Below are positions 44,864-57,291 of a stretch of DNA of 64,000 bases, piece by piece. The notes beneath the pieces are model-generated. The model saw only the letters and a list, made by a program, of their open reading frames with translations. It searched no databases and had not been told where the DNA came from. The DNA comes from Bactericera cockerelli (taxonomy: Eukaryota > Arthropoda > Insecta > Hemiptera > Triozidae), in assembly GCA_024516035.1 (NCBI GenBank), contig CM044959.1:31753234-31817233 (forward strand), in the 5' to 3' direction. How positions within the stretch are numbered: the first letter of the stretch is position 1; each line of letters starts with the position of its first letter. The position numbers and the translations under genes are program-made.

Positions 44864-47800
44864 GTAATGACTACGCTTATCATACTATGCAAATACACCT
44901 CATGCGATACACTTGCTTGGTTCTTGCCTCACTTCCTCTCCTAGGAAATTTAGCAGTAAAATTGTTTAAATAATAAAATAGCTCTGTCGGTTTCCTAGTA
45001 TTACTCAAATCGTAGCGAGATTGAGAGCTCTTCTCTTATCATTCCTTCCAGCAATTCAGGAAATATATAACCGTTATCTAATAAAATGATCTTATTCCAA
45101 AACGCATGATTTTGAGGTGTGTTCTGATGGATTCCTGGTATATTTATTTAGATGCTCATTTAATATGGTGAAACTTCACTGAGCATACCACTATTCAAAA
45201 AAGTATTTTGAGCAAATTGCACGTTTTAACATTGAAATAGATTAACTCATTAATCTCACATCTTTAAACTCAAAATTACGACAGTTATGATTATGACCAA
45301 AACTCAACCAAATTATGACAGTATAATGTCTTGCTCGACCTATTATAATGTTTTTAAAGTTGTACTTGGTTCCTACTGGACGACTGGTACGCGTAACTTA
45401 CCATTCATTCAGCGGCTAATTGCAACCGGAACATTGGTATTAATTACACTTTCATACAGGCGGGTTGTGGTGATTTATTACTCCCAATTAGAGAACAATG
45501 GCCCATCGGAATGATCCCACAGCCGCGAAATTTCTCCATGCAGAATCGAAAATACAAACTTAGTCATTATCATAATTTAATTCATCATTATTATCTTATC
45601 ATCATCACCCCCACCTCTAACTATCATAATTATCATCCGAAGTGAAAGATGACTCAGCCCCGGATGCGAAGGAGTGGAGCTCTGTCTAGAATACTGTGGT
45701 GCTCTTTAACATTTCGGATTTTCTCTTGGAAACCTTTCAAGCGTCAAATTTGAGTCACTCCCTGAAATGATCGTGTTGGCTTTGTTCGACTTCATCAAAT
45801 CAACACCTCTCTTCCTCATTTCAGTCGCCATGCCATTAGTTCCACTATGTCTATTACCAGAGAGATCAAAATCTGGATATTACAAGATTTACAAGAATCA
45901 CTTCAAGGGAAATCCGAACTATGGATATGTTTGCATGAATACTGATGCTTCAAGCTTGCTCTATGGAAAGCTACGTTTTGCCTACCATCCATGTAGACAA
46001 TTTCCTTTCGATTTGAATTTGAAAGACGAGGCGTTGAGAATCTGTCGGTACTTAGCATATGTTAGGATACATTCTGTTCTACTTCTGTTGATGCATACCC
46101 AATGAAAGGAGGATCAGAATCTACAAAAAAAATTGTGTATTGAAAAGCTCATATTTATTGCACAGTTAAATATTCTCACAGGACTTTCAGAACCCAACAG
46201 ACTGTAAGCATTATGCAGTCTTTTATTATCATATCTTGTGAGGTTGCATTGACAACTCACGCAGCATGTACCGTTACTAACCTCACTTTATTGGATAAAT
46301 TTATCTTTTATTTATGGCCGTCGTATATGTTCAGGTTCTAGAGTATTCACCATGAGTTCTACAACCAGTTAATAGATTCCTTGTCAACCACGTGTGGTCA
46401 CTGCTTAACTGCTTATCCTGTATGCTTGTCATCGACATGTCCTCATTGTCCTGCACAGATCATCGATCTGTACAGGACAATAGAGGCATCTATGATATTC
46501 TTCAGCCGGGGGGGCATTTCTATGGAACTCCTCTTTGTCCAGTCACTAGCTTCTTCTTTCCTCGAGTATAGATTGATTGCTTAAACTATTTGAAAAGTAC
46601 AGAAGTACTGAGATGAGATAGAAGATGTAATATTTAGTTGTTTATTGATAAATATAGAAACCCAATTGGATTATATTGGTTGGTCTTCTTTTACTTTTCA
46701 TCTGCAAACTGAGTCGGAACTTTTATCAGCCTGCCAGCCCAGCAGTAATTGCTAAGTCTGCCATGACAGTATTGACAGTTAGTTTTGTCAAGTGCTTTTA
46801 GAAGTTGTTGTCTTTTGTAATCAACCCCAAGTGTAATTAACTGAATTTTTACAAAAAACTAACGAAAATACATCTTCACGTTAATTGGTTTCAAGGACTG
46901 ATTGTCAAGACCAGGACGAACCAGATAATCTATCATCAGTCCATCCGTTACTCGGTGTAGATAGCCTATATTCTCTTTGACGGAGCTCCAGGTAACACTG
47001 CCGTTAGAACAAAAGATAACACAGTGCACCACAGTGCTTGCACCTTGTAACTGCCTGCACTCGACAGCCACTACTCAGGCTTGAACATGAAACTTTCATC
47101 GTTCACTATTGGTGTTTCCACTTCCTTCTCCAGAACATGCCATTGTCACGTCTGTGGGTCGGGCAAAGGTCACAAGATGATTGGAATATTGAATACAAAG
47201 GACGTAAAAAGCTACCAGCAGTGTTCCTAGATCTGGTTCTTTACTTGAGTAGGGTTAATGAGATTGGTACGTGCATCACGATAGTGCTGCAGTTCTGGTA
47301 CCACAGGTGCATGCTCTGCTTCTCTTAATATTCTAGGGAAGTGCAAGTTTTTGATAATCTAAGACCCAGGATTTAGTTGGTATTGGGATTTACATTCAAT
47401 AGTTTCACTATTTCAATTATGTTAGCTTTATACCTTTCCAGCATTTTCACCATTTTTTTTTTTTTTTTTTTCTTCTTTTTTTTAAGTAGGTAGGTACATA
47501 TACATTCATTAACATTGATGATATATTTTTTATTTTGTTTTTTTAGATATTAAATTTATTTTATAATTGTTTTGTAAACATACAACTTGTATGATTACAA
47601 TTTTTTTTTTCATATTTTTCCCACTACATATCAACTGGGTGCTTTTAGAAGCTAATGCAATGTACATTATTATACCACCCCTGGCCAAACTTAATGTCAT
47701 ATGTTATTATACATAATTTGTAAAAGTTGTAATCGGAAAGCAACATTACCTTTTAATTGTATTTTCTTTTTACAAGACTGACGACCATTTAAATTTCACA

Positions 47801-50785
47801 CATTATTAACTGTGGGCTAGCTTAATTTAAATGTGTTTAATGACCCAATGTGCCTCGATCAATAGCTCTTATATCACCGTTTTGTGCAAGAAAGTGGAAC
47901 AGTATGATCCTCACTATACCGCAGTGTAACTTCTATTAGATGATCTTTTAATGTTTTGAACTTTCATATTGAATTGTCCAAGCATACTGCATATAGTGCA
48001 TATTATAGTAGTGAGTAAGTTATCTATACATTATATGTAGTTTCTAGCACCCAGTTGGACATAATATATGTACTACTATCGGTAGTTGTAAAAATACATT
48101 AGATTTGCCATTCATCCTCAAAACTTTTTCAGTTATACAATACTATACAATAATACTCTATTTATTCTGCAAGAATAAGACTAAAGAGTCCCTTTACTCT
48201 CACAGTCTAAACATTTAGTCTGATTTATTGGTGGGAAAAAAATATATGTATATAGTGGTAAACTTTCAGTAATTGGTCAAATGTGGTCAATTTTTTTAAA
48301 AGATTTGTAAAAATGATGAATGTTGTTTTCTGCACTAACGTATCTTCGCACAAACTGATTTGACTCGTGTTTTTTTTATGAATGCATGGTTCAATCCACG
48401 ATGATCTGCTAGATGGCCATTGGACATACATACTTCGCCCGATAGGTCCAAAGTTTCTTGCTAGATTATTAACCAAACGTAATTTCTCCAACACTTCGAC
48501 CCCATAATAGCAGCACCGCAGGCTTGAGTTTGTTAGGGAGATCACTAGAAAATCAGATTCTCATTCGTTGTTCCCAAGTATTGACTATATCCTATAATTC
48601 CTACATAAATATAATACTTATACCGACACTACATACATACGAGTATCTTAGGAATAGACTTCCTTGGATGATAGCCAAATTACTTAATGGATCTAAAAAT
48701 TCCAAGCCTTTTAAATGTAAATGCTTGAAGTAGTTTTATATTTTCTTTCTTTTTGGTTTCATTCAAATCGGACCAAGTATTCTTTGACATGACTGGAATT
48801 TACAGTTGGAAGACCATCAGTGGGTTGTCTAATGTTAGAATTATTACCAATTTTATGATTTTCCAATTATAAATTTACACTTCTGAATTATGTTAATGAA
48901 TTTTCAAGATTACTAACGGGTTGACATATAAATTATGTCTCATTAATTTGTTTTTTTTTTATTATTATTGCATACCAACTTCATTATAGTGAAGAAATGC
49001 ATTCATTGGAAGGAAAAAGATAATTATATTGAGAGAAAAAGTCTTACACCAAAGAGTACTGATCATTTTCAAAATTGTCTTCTTCTTTCACTTAGCTTCT
49101 GCCAAACCTACTTGGGGTTTGCATTGGTCAAGTCTTCTTTATGGTTGAATTTGTTTGGTTTTGGCACTTTTACTTCCACATTTTACTGCTGGATACCCTT
49201 CTTAACGCCAACCCTGTCCAAGGCGTCAACAATTTGTGTTACTGTCTTTTGGTCTGACATGGCTGGCACCCTATGTGTTTGAGACATTTTCAAGCCCTGT
49301 ACTTTTGTTTTTCTGTGTTGCTTTATTTGCTTATACCTGGATCATCTCCTTATGTACTTACCGAGTCTAAAAAAGGTTCAGAATCTGATAATCTGATTTC
49401 TTGTTGCTCCATTGTTCTCATGATGGCTAGTGTGCTTAAGTATTGTTCTTCTGGCTCTTACTTTGTTTCAAAATTATTGCAATCAGTAATCTACATAATA
49501 AACATATGTACAAAGGCGGCGATGACAGTGCACTCTACATAATAAATGATGCGAATATAATTGCAATTCATTATCTATTTGGCAGTGCATAATTCAATGG
49601 AATTTATGGTTTCTTCTCGTTATCTTCTCTATTTGCCTCTGCATACATTAACGATTCCATTGTTTCCGTGAATGTTTACTAAGATATTCGTCGAATGGGT
49701 TTCTAATTACTTCTAGTTTGTGTGGTTGGTGCTTATGTAAACGCTGAAAAACGGATTATTAATCTAGATATGAGTGTTTAATATAATATGTATTAGAAAA
49801 TCGCTCTTTCATTATGTAGCAATCATGAATCAAATCAGAGTTTATATTTTTGTTCCTCATTTCGCTTTAGCCTTTTGGCGAATTCCGAATATATTATTTG
49901 ATTTTTTTAATGGACTCCTTTACTTTATGCTTTTTTAAATAACTTCCTCCTCTCAACTCTGAATTATTTTAATTAATCTATTTTTTGCAAATGAATATGG
50001 AAAAAGTGCGAATGAACGTCTGATATAGATTCTAGGAATAGTTGCAACATGACGACATACGTGATTTGAACAGCATTTACTTAGCATTATTTCCAAGAAT
50101 GATTACACCATCCGAATATGTCGTTAGCTATCTTGTTAACATATTTTACTAATGATCTCTAATAACACCATTCGTATGTAATTAAATATTAGATCTTTGA
50201 TATTTTCCTCGAAAATCATTGGTTATTTTAATAAGAGAGTCAAGGCATCTTTGAAAAACCAATACAAGTTTGAAATTCCCAACTCCATTTTAGGTTTGTT
50301 TGGACGAAACCAATTGAACGAGTTTAAGGTCTCTCTTCATTACTGGGTTGGCAGGTTGATTTGTGTGATGGAACTCTAGTAGGAAGCTGCACCTTCTCTA
50401 GCGGCCCACTCGACACTCTGCTGGATGAGAAATCCTCTTAAGTGTAATTAGTGCTTGCTAACTGATGATGCTTATCTTGAGCAGTGTGCACCATGACTCT
50501 TGCAATAATGTTTACATAGATGTACTTGTAACGTTTGCATATGATTATGATGTTGAAGGATTGCATACATGTGAAGAAATTTGATGTACAGTTTTTCCAC
50601 CCGTGAATTTTTAAAATGATATAAAATTGCATTCAAATTATTAAAAATTGCATTTAAATTTTGCACCCGTTACTTTGTGACTTACGTTTGACATATAATT
50701 TAATGTTTACAAAATGAAAGTAAAAATTTAGTTTTTTGTACTTAATGTAAAATTACAGCTAGAATATAGCCCGTATGATTTAACG
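44864..50785. other. Probable intron, nothing else supported
   Basis: It starts at the donor of the 44216 exon. A fragment of the family A SINE tail (minus strand, near 48158-48200) and a pyrimidine-rich poly-T stretch (47454-47485) were seen. ORFs at 45767-46105, 47038-47328, 48225-48545 and 48968-49282 lack recognisable motifs and splice context. Confidence 0.4.
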
Positions 50786-50867
50786 TTTCCTGATGCGAAT
50801 GGGAGGGTAACACTCCCGTGGTATTATGACTATGCAGTTGAAGGCGACGTTAAACCCCAAAAAAAAA
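50786..50867 (+). mobile_element. 5S-SINE tail fragment
   Basis: GTTTCCTGATGCGAATGGGAGGG (two pieces: GTTTCCTGATGCGAATG and GGAGGGTAACACTCCCGTGG), then GTTGAAGGCGACGTTAAACC and an A run. The head is missing. Confidence 0.75.
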
Positions 50868-52127
50868 TGAATGAGAAGTACCTCGACACCCAATATAAGA
50901 AGCTGGAAGGTACATTTCACCTTCTCGCTTAGACTTCGCATCAGTCGCATGCTAGGCCTTAGAAGTAAAGTTCCAGGATTCAAGTCGAGTCGAGTGAGTT
51001 CAAAGTTCTGTGAAGTGCAGAGATTAGAGAGATTTACAAATTGCACCTGGGGTGATGGGCGAGTCATAGTGACCTCGCCAGACGAGGGGGGGCCGCTTCT
51101 CTGACCGGTACTTGTGGTGTATTGAGAAAACTAACCTGCAATACCAATGCGCTTGTCTCTTTGTGTTAGGGGACGCGAGTACACCAGCACACCTGAGTAA
51201 TTGATGATATTAAATCAACAATCACCCGAATAAAGGGTGAAACGAGTTATGTTGCTTTTACCATTTACAGTTTCTACCCTAAACTTATAGTCTCAAAAGC
51301 TAGACCAATTTTTTTAGAGGGATCGAAGAAAATTATGGGACTTTTTTATCGGGATTCAAGGCGGATTCATTCATCTTTGTTTAGGAAACTAGTTAAATTA
51401 ATGACACCCAGCTTGAGAAGGAACAAAATACTATCAAAACATGGATTTCCATGTTTACCATGGATTGATTCAAAATGAAGTCTGTCTCCAAGCAACTTCT
51501 CTTCTTGTTTGAAGTTGCTTAACTTCAATTTTTCTCAAGGAACATTCAACCAGAGGAATCTCTGGTAATCTTCAAACGTCTCGTCGACCTGTCCTGTAGT
51601 GGAATGTATGTATATTAGTACGAGTAGACCTGCAGACAGGAAGCCACCTCTAAATCGTCCTGGCGACCTCCACCTTGACAGATCTGGGTATCAGATAATG
51701 AATCAGCTGGATTGGACAAAATACTGAGAGCCATTCATAGCGCCCGATATGGATACGTTTAGATACCTGTTATGACAACCCAACTGGCAGAGATAGAACT
51801 TATCCGTCAGATTATAAATAACTCTCTGTTAACCCTAGGAATAACAATAAACAAATCTGATACCATTAATCTCGTAGACCTATCATAAACATGACCATAT
51901 TGCAAAGCAAGATCTCACTAGAAGAAAAGTTCCAAGATTCGAACCTCCCACTCATGAAGTTGTAATGCGGAGATAATAACTACCAACTCGCTGTGGCGAT
52001 AGAGCCAAATATAGACACTCATGTGACACTGGACGTTCTTTTTTTTTGGGTAAACAAGGTTTATTAAAGAGAGGGAAGTTTTAATAAAGTCATTTTTGTG
52101 TTTCATATGCTTAGGCTTGCCAGCCTC
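50868..52127. other. Non-coding stretch with tRNA-like fragments
   Basis: A minus-strand tRNA-like head at about 51935-52010 (CAGCGAGTTGGTAGTTATTA, B box GGTTCGAATCTT) and a + strand B box near 50975 (GGATTCAAGTC) suggest decayed SINEs. Nothing else. Confidence 0.45.
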
Positions 52128-52408
52128 CGTGGCGTAACGGTTGTGACTACTGCCCGTAGTCCAGAGATCCTGAGTTCGATCCCCGGTCGGTGCAGATTTT
52201 TCACACAGAAAATTCTGTTCCCTCTGTACATGTGAGGCTGGCATTTCCGGCCCTACCCAGGCTGAGAGAAGTTAATGTGGGTAGCTGGTACGGTTCCCAG
52301 CGAATGGAGGGTAAAACCCCCGTCCTAATCCAGGACGTTAAATCAAATAGAATCATTGGCGTTAGGAAGGGCATCCAGCCGCATTAATGTGCCAAAACCA
52401 ACCAACCT
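52128..52408 (+). mobile_element. tRNA-derived SINE sharing its body with the 5S-SINEs
   Basis: The head has CCTCCGTGGCGTAACGGTTG (A box region), AGTCCAGAGATCCTGAG and B box GAGTTCGATCCCC. From about 52235 the body matches the 5S-SINEs: TTTCCGGCCC, ACCCAGGCTGAG, TTAATGTGGGTAGC, GCGAATGGAGGGTAAAACCC, GACGTTAAAT. It ends with GGCGTTAGGAAGGGCATCC and AATGTGCCAAAACCAACC, a tail resembling RTE-type LINE 3' ends (from memory, unverified). Confidence 0.88.
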
Positions 52409-53736
52409 CAACCATGAGTTTGAACAGAGGACAAGCGGAGAAAGACAGAGTGAAAGAAGATATGCTCAGATTGCTCAGGCTTAATGACTAACCCTTCGGG
52501 TATTGCAAGATTTACTTACATACAGAGGTACCAGGTTGAATTTTCCTAAAATAATTAAGAGAAGTCATTGGTGCAGTTTATTGTTCTGCCACGTCTTCCA
52601 TATTATCTACAACCCTTTGGGCAATGTGAACAGTGAACATAAAACCCGTTTACTAAACTATGTATTAGATCGGCATTCACAGATTTCTCATTTAGGTTTT
52701 CTAATCACTCACAATTTCTCAAACTCGCCTTACTACATTTCGCCATACCTTGGTCTTGAACCACCGACCTCTAGGCTACGAGTCTAATGCCCATCGATCG
52801 CCACCGTGTTTGGTCGGATTTGTCTTATTTATAAGTTAGTATAGGTATAGATGTTATACTTTGCAGTATTCTAGACCGTTGTGACTCACATACGACAGTT
52901 GTGAGAATGATATGTGGTCTCTGTCGTTCCTGCTAGAGTTCATCGAGACCAATGCGAATGGTGACAGCTGCTCAATGAGTGAGTGCTCTGGTTTATTGCC
53001 TTCTATTCTCTCTACCTAATTATTTACTAATGAAAAGACTCTACTATCCTTCTTGATCATTGCAACTCGTATAACAGTAATTGAAACAAGAAATGCAGGG
53101 AACAGAAGAGATCTCGATTAAAAGGTATTCTATGATTTTGAGATACGTGAGGGTTTTTTTTGTTGGTATTCCCATGTTACAATTGAAGTAGAAATGAAAT
53201 GTTGCTGGACGATTATTATAAATATCTTGGATTTAAGATTTTCGTAGACATGTGAACTCGATGGATTGAAAGTCTCATCCTATATTTCAATGTATGAACT
53301 GAACTAAAAGGAGAAAGCTAGGACTAAGGATAAAAGTAAATGGAAAACACTTTTTTTCAAATATAATTTAATTATTCGAGCTGGATATTTGATGGACTCT
53401 AGAGAACATAATAATACAATTAAACAACCTAGATTTTTTTGTAAACAAATAACTAATGTATTGTATCAGTTGTAGGTAAACAAAATAATTAAACTGTTAT
53501 TTTCTCTGTAATATGAATGATAAACAACTGGCTGTTTTATTTGTTTATCGACAGCCCACAGCATTATTGTAAACATAAAAAATCATTCAGGCCATGTTCT
53601 GGATTTAATTTTTCACTACTAATTAAAATAAAAATACACTGCCAATACTTCCTCGTGAATGGAAATCATAATTTTCAACTTCCTATAATCGCTAGATTCA
53701 GAGATTTTACTTCCGAGAAATTTCTAATATTAGAAA
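52409..53736. other. Non-coding stretch
   Basis: A degenerate minus-strand tRNA-like piece near 52745-52800 (GGTGGTTCAAGACC). Otherwise nothing. Confidence 0.4.
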
Positions 53737-53737
53737 T

Positions 53738-54669
53738 CGGAAGTATTGTGTTCGTTTTTTGTAAAAAAAAAATATTTTTTTGCTCCGATTTCAATTTTTT
53801 TCATATTTCTGGACGTTTCATAACCTACTGAGTAAATTTGGTTTTGTGTCCGTCTGTCGGTCTGTTAAAACGATTCCTTGTAACGCGCAAATCTCGGAAA
53901 CTACTCAACCGATTTTGATGAAATTTTGTACACATCTAACATTCTGTAGATGGTCCCATTTATAATTCATCGAATTCGTACTAGCGGTTATTGGTGATAG
54001 AGACCATGCGCCTGACCACTAACTTTTTACTTAAACGCTTATATCTCGTGAACGGTACACCCGATTTCGATGAAATTTTGTAAGAATATGCATATTATTG
54101 TTTTACATAGTTTATTTATATTTATTTTCAAAATAATTATAATTTAACTCTGATATTTAAGAAATTCCGAAATTTTGGACAAAAAAGTAAAAAAATAAGG
54201 ACCACGACTTGCCGATACAGAATTTTTTGTGGAATCTAGAATGTAGAAAAAACGATATTCTACCATATAAAACCAATTTGAAGAAAATCGGTGGAGCCGT
54301 TTTTGAGATACAAGTAATTTTCTATAAAATCTCAAAATTGGCACGTGTTTACAATGTAAAGCAATCACGAGGAAGTTTTGTGTCCATAATTGGCAGTGTT
54401 TTTTTTTACTGAATCACTTATATCTACAAAAAATTTCAACAACAAAAGATTCTCTTCAAATTGTCTTTTGTGGTGGAATACCGTTTTTCTACATTTTAGA
54501 TTTTACAAAAAACTATCGGCAAGTCGCAGACCTTATTTTTGCAGCTTTTTGTCCATAGACATAAAACCAAAGTTGCTTAGGAGGTTATGAAACGTCCAGA
54601 AATATGAAAACAATTGAAATTGGAGCAAAAAATATTATTATTTTTACTAAAACGAACACAATACTTCCG
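53738..54669. mobile_element. Fold-back element with two nested inverted repeats
   Basis: The outer arms (53738 to about 53830 and about 54577-54669) are inverted: left starts CGGAAGTATTGTGTTCGTTT, right ends GAACACAATACTTCCG. Inner arms at about 54195-54290 and 54445-54545 are also inverted (ACTTGCCGATA with TATCGGCAAGT; ATGTAGAAAAA with TTTTTCTACAT). The palindrome TTTCTAATATTAGAAA flanks both sides (53721-53736 and 54670-54685), a 16-bp target duplication or a terminal motif. No gene inside; GATTTTGATGAAATTTTGTA and GATTTCGATGAAATTTTGTA form an internal direct repeat. Confidence 0.82.
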
Positions 54670-54695
54670 TTTCTAATATTAGAAATCATCGGATG

Positions 54696-54878
54696 TGTAG
54701 CATCAGCGTACTTTGTAAATAAATGATAAGAACTTTTATTACTTAAACAAGATAAATTTATATTTGTTACAATTCAAACGTTTCCTAAATTCAACTGAAG
54801 GTAAAATGGTTCAAAAGAAAAAAGAAGTATTTTCCGATCAACAACTTGTGTTGCCGTAGCAACTCAGCATCTCCTACA
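54696..54878 (-). repeat. 3' LTR
   Basis: TG...CA-bounded, 183 bases, identical to 57104-57286. The last bases, with the adjacent polypurine tract, are repeated in tandem just outside (CATCTCCTACATCCTCCCCT at 54868 and again 36 bases on at 54904). Confidence 0.95.
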
Positions 54879-54886
54879 TCCTCCCC
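54879..54886 (-). other. Polypurine tract
   Basis: GGGGAGGA on the minus strand abuts the 3' LTR, the expected place for plus-strand priming. A second copy of the tract lies 36 bases further inside the element. Confidence 0.7.
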
Positions 54887-55081
54887 TGACAACGTGAAAG
54901 AATCATCTCCTACATCCTCCCCTGATAATGTGAAGGCAGCCTCAGCTCAGAATCTTTCCCTGTTCCTGAAAAGCTCTTGGTGAATTCTTCTCTCTTTTCT
55001 TCATTGCTATCAGACAAAAACTAAGTTGTGCGATCACATTTTTTTTTTTTTTTTTTTTTTTTTTACCAAGTTTGACATTAA

Positions 55082-57058
55082 TTATTGGATTATTTTTTCT
55101 TTCAAATGTATACCAAATAACATTTGAGCGGGAGAAAATCCAATACCTATTATTGGATGACTTCGATATTGCAATAATGCCACATTTAAATTTCCATTAT
55201 CCTTCTCCAATATTTCCATTGCAATATTTATTGCTTTCTGGGACAGTCCGTTTCCTTTTGAATACCTCGGACTTGATGTTGTACTTCTTATATTCCAATC
55301 TTTTAGGAATTTTTGGAATTGAACACAAGAGTACGGTACATCATCAGATATAATAGTGCTTGAAGCTCCATGATAGGAGAAAATTTTCTCAAATTTAGTT
55401 ATTAGCTCGTTAGAATCGCCATTTTTTAATCGCTCCACTTCTATCCATTTTGAATAATAATCATAAACAATTAAATAATTTATTCCTTTGAATTCTATGA
55501 TATCAGAACCTATCTGTTCCCAGGCCTCAGTAGGTAGCTTGATTTCTTTATTTTTTTCTCCCATTGGCCATGAATTATTTTGTACATTACTTATTATCTG
55601 CTGGAAATCCGTCTCTCTCTCTGTGGCATATAACGCCATTTTCATTTTCTTCTCATGTGCTGGATAACTTGGACCCGGAGCCAATTCATTGATGAAAATA
55701 TTGCTGTCTGCTTTATGCTTTTCCGGGGACTTTCCTGTCCCTGTGAATACTGATTCATGAAAAATTAAATCTTCTTTTGACTCAAAAATTTTATCACTGC
55801 TTGATAGTCTGTTAACTAATCCAGTCTTAGAACAGGTATTTAATCCAAAGATAGGTTTTGATTTTAGATCAACCACCACAAATTTTAAAGGATAATATTT
55901 GCCTTTGATAAAGCTCGGTATTACAATAGTACCTATTGGTTTAATTGTATTATTACTGTAAGCAATTAATTTCATATCAGTTGGCTTTATCAGTTTCTCT
56001 AGTACATAATCACTATCGGAATAATACAAAGATTTAACCAAATTTAATGAAATAGCGTTGCACTGTGCGCCTGTATCTAATTTACACTCTATGTATCTAT
56101 TCTTTAATTTTATTCTTTCATTCCACTCGGTTTCGATATTTTTACCCAAAGAATCTACTTGTAACATTTCCATCACATTTTCATTCGGAGCCTGCCTCCT
56201 TGAATACTCAGCATTCCCTTCTTCCAGTAACTGCACTCTCCTTCCGTTTCCATAAGACGCTCGATTATTATCTCTGTAGTCTTTAGAAAATAATTTTGAC
56301 CTGTCAGTATAGTTATCATTACTTTGACTCTTCAAAATGCATTTTGAGGCAAAATGTCCCCTTTTCTGGCAGAAATAACAAATCCCATTTATAGCTGGGC
56401 AAATCACACTGTCATTGTGGAACCTACCGCACCTATTACAATCATTCTGACTAGTAAATCTTTTCTTCCTCACAAAATCAACTTCTTTCTCATATTTTTC
56501 TTCTTTTCTAGTCATATCTAACTTGGACATATCATTTGATTGGTATCTTACTGTGTGATATTTCTTGGCTAAATCCACTGCTTGATCTAGGGTTAATTTA
56601 TTTTCGTCCAGGAATCTACATCTCAGGTTAATGTCCTTCACTCCCATTACGAATTTGTCTCTAACCATATTATTTCTTTCTTCAACATGATATTCGCAAC
56701 TGGTCACTCGTTTTTTCAACTCTAACACATAATGGTCAATACTTTGATCATTGTTTTGTGGAGGATAACTCAAGAATTTATAACTTTCATAAATAATATT
56801 CTTAGTGGGTTCAAAATATTTCTGTAATGCATCTCTCACTACATTATACTTTGTCTTCTTACTAAGTTCCAAAGCATTGTAAATATCAAGCAGTGATTCT
56901 CCTCCTATGTTCAAAAGTAATGCTACCTTACCGTCATCTTTAGCTGCCTCTTTCTCCGACGCTTTTAAGAATAGTTCAAACTGTTGTATAAATTTCTTCC
57001 ACTGATCATTCAGATTTCCCTGCTCTCCGTCGAACTTATTTGGTACGCGACATTCCAT
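55082..57058 (-). CDS. Gag-protease-integrase fusion ORF lacking reverse transcriptase
   Basis: From the ATG at 57058 the ORF runs 658 codons without a stop. Residues about 1-180 resemble a Ty3/gypsy Gag (WKKFIQQFELFLKA, KVALLLNIGGESLLDIYNAL). A Cys/His zinc-knuckle region spans about 207-240, ending CYFCQKRGHFASKC. The aspartic protease motif LDTGAQCNAI is at about 328-337. The frame then passes without break to an integrase core: GSDIIEF (first Asp about 519), IISDD (second Asp about 572) and NGLSQKAI, where the catalytic Glu of the usual NGxxE is Gln (about 607), 35 residues after the second Asp. Reverse transcriptase, RNase H and most of the integrase zinc domain are absent. A functional integrase is unlikely; Gag and protease look usable. 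A first codon TTG at 57079 is also in frame but ATG is preferred. Confidence 0.92.
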   Translation of the reverse strand: MECRVPNKFDGEQGNLNDQWKKFIQQFELFLKASEKEAAKDDGKVALLLNIGGESLLDIYNALELSKKTKYNVVRDALQKYFEPTKNIIYESYKFLSYPPQNNDQSIDHYVLELKKRVTSCEYHVEERNNMVRDKFVMGVKDINLRCRFLDENKLTLDQAVDLAKKYHTVRYQSNDMSKLDMTRKEEKYEKEVDFVRKKRFTSQNDCNRCGRFHNDSVICPAINGICYFCQKRGHFASKCILKSQSNDNYTDRSKLFSKDYRDNNRASYGNGRRVQLLEEGNAEYSRRQAPNENVMEMLQVDSLGKNIETEWNERIKLKNRYIECKLDTGAQCNAISLNLVKSLYYSDSDYVLEKLIKPTDMKLIAYSNNTIKPIGTIVIPSFIKGKYYPLKFVVVDLKSKPIFGLNTCSKTGLVNRLSSSDKIFESKEDLIFHESVFTGTGKSPEKHKADSNIFINELAPGPSYPAHEKKMKMALYATERETDFQQIISNVQNNSWPMGEKNKEIKLPTEAWEQIGSDIIEFKGINYLIVYDYYSKWIEVERLKNGDSNELITKFEKIFSYHGASSTIISDDVPYSCVQFQKFLKDWNIRSTTSSPRYSKGNGLSQKAINIAMEILEKDNGNLNVALLQYRSHPIIGIGFSPAQMLFGIHLKEKIIQ

Positions 57059-57085
57059 TATTAATTTTAATTCACTCAATTAATC

Positions 57086-57103
57086 ATCCCACACCTGACA
57101 CCA
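57086..57103 (-). other. Primer-binding site
   Basis: On the minus strand TGGTGTCAGGTGTGGGAT starts right after the LTR's CA end. The leading TGG pairs with a tRNA CCA end; the tRNA is not assigned. Confidence 0.65.
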
Positions 57104-57286
57104 TGTAGCATCAGCGTACTTTGTAAATAAATGATAAGAACTTTTATTACTTAAACAAGATAAATTTATATTTGTTACAATTCAAACGTTTCCTAAATTC
57201 AACTGAAGGTAAAATGGTTCAAAAGAAAAAAGAAGTATTTTCCGATCAACAACTTGTGTTGCCGTAGCAACTCAGCATCTCCTACA
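57104..57286 (-). repeat. 5' LTR
   Basis: Identical to the 3' LTR. It should hold the promoter for the ORF on the minus strand. Confidence 0.95.
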
Positions 57287-57291
57287 GGATG

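Larger units (their letters stand above)
54696..57286 (-). mobile_element. Complete non-autonomous LTR retrotransposon, identical LTRs
   Basis: Two 183-bp LTRs (54696-54878 and 57104-57286) begin TGTAGC and end CTACA. I see no difference between them. GGATG flanks both sides (54691-54695 and 57287-57291), a 5-bp target duplication. A primer-binding-like TGGTGTCAGGTG follows the 5' LTR on the minus strand, and GGGGAGGA lies next to the 3' LTR. The single ORF is Gag-protease-partial integrase. Identical LTRs mean a recent insertion. Missing reverse transcriptase and RNase H mean it needed another element's enzymes. Gag and protease style fit Ty3/gypsy (Metaviridae), perhaps the Mag group (inference). 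Confidence 0.93.

Noticed and set aside
45767..46105. Possible membrane protein ORF of 112 codons
   Set aside because: A hydrophobic start only; no family resemblance, no splice signals, chance length for this composition.
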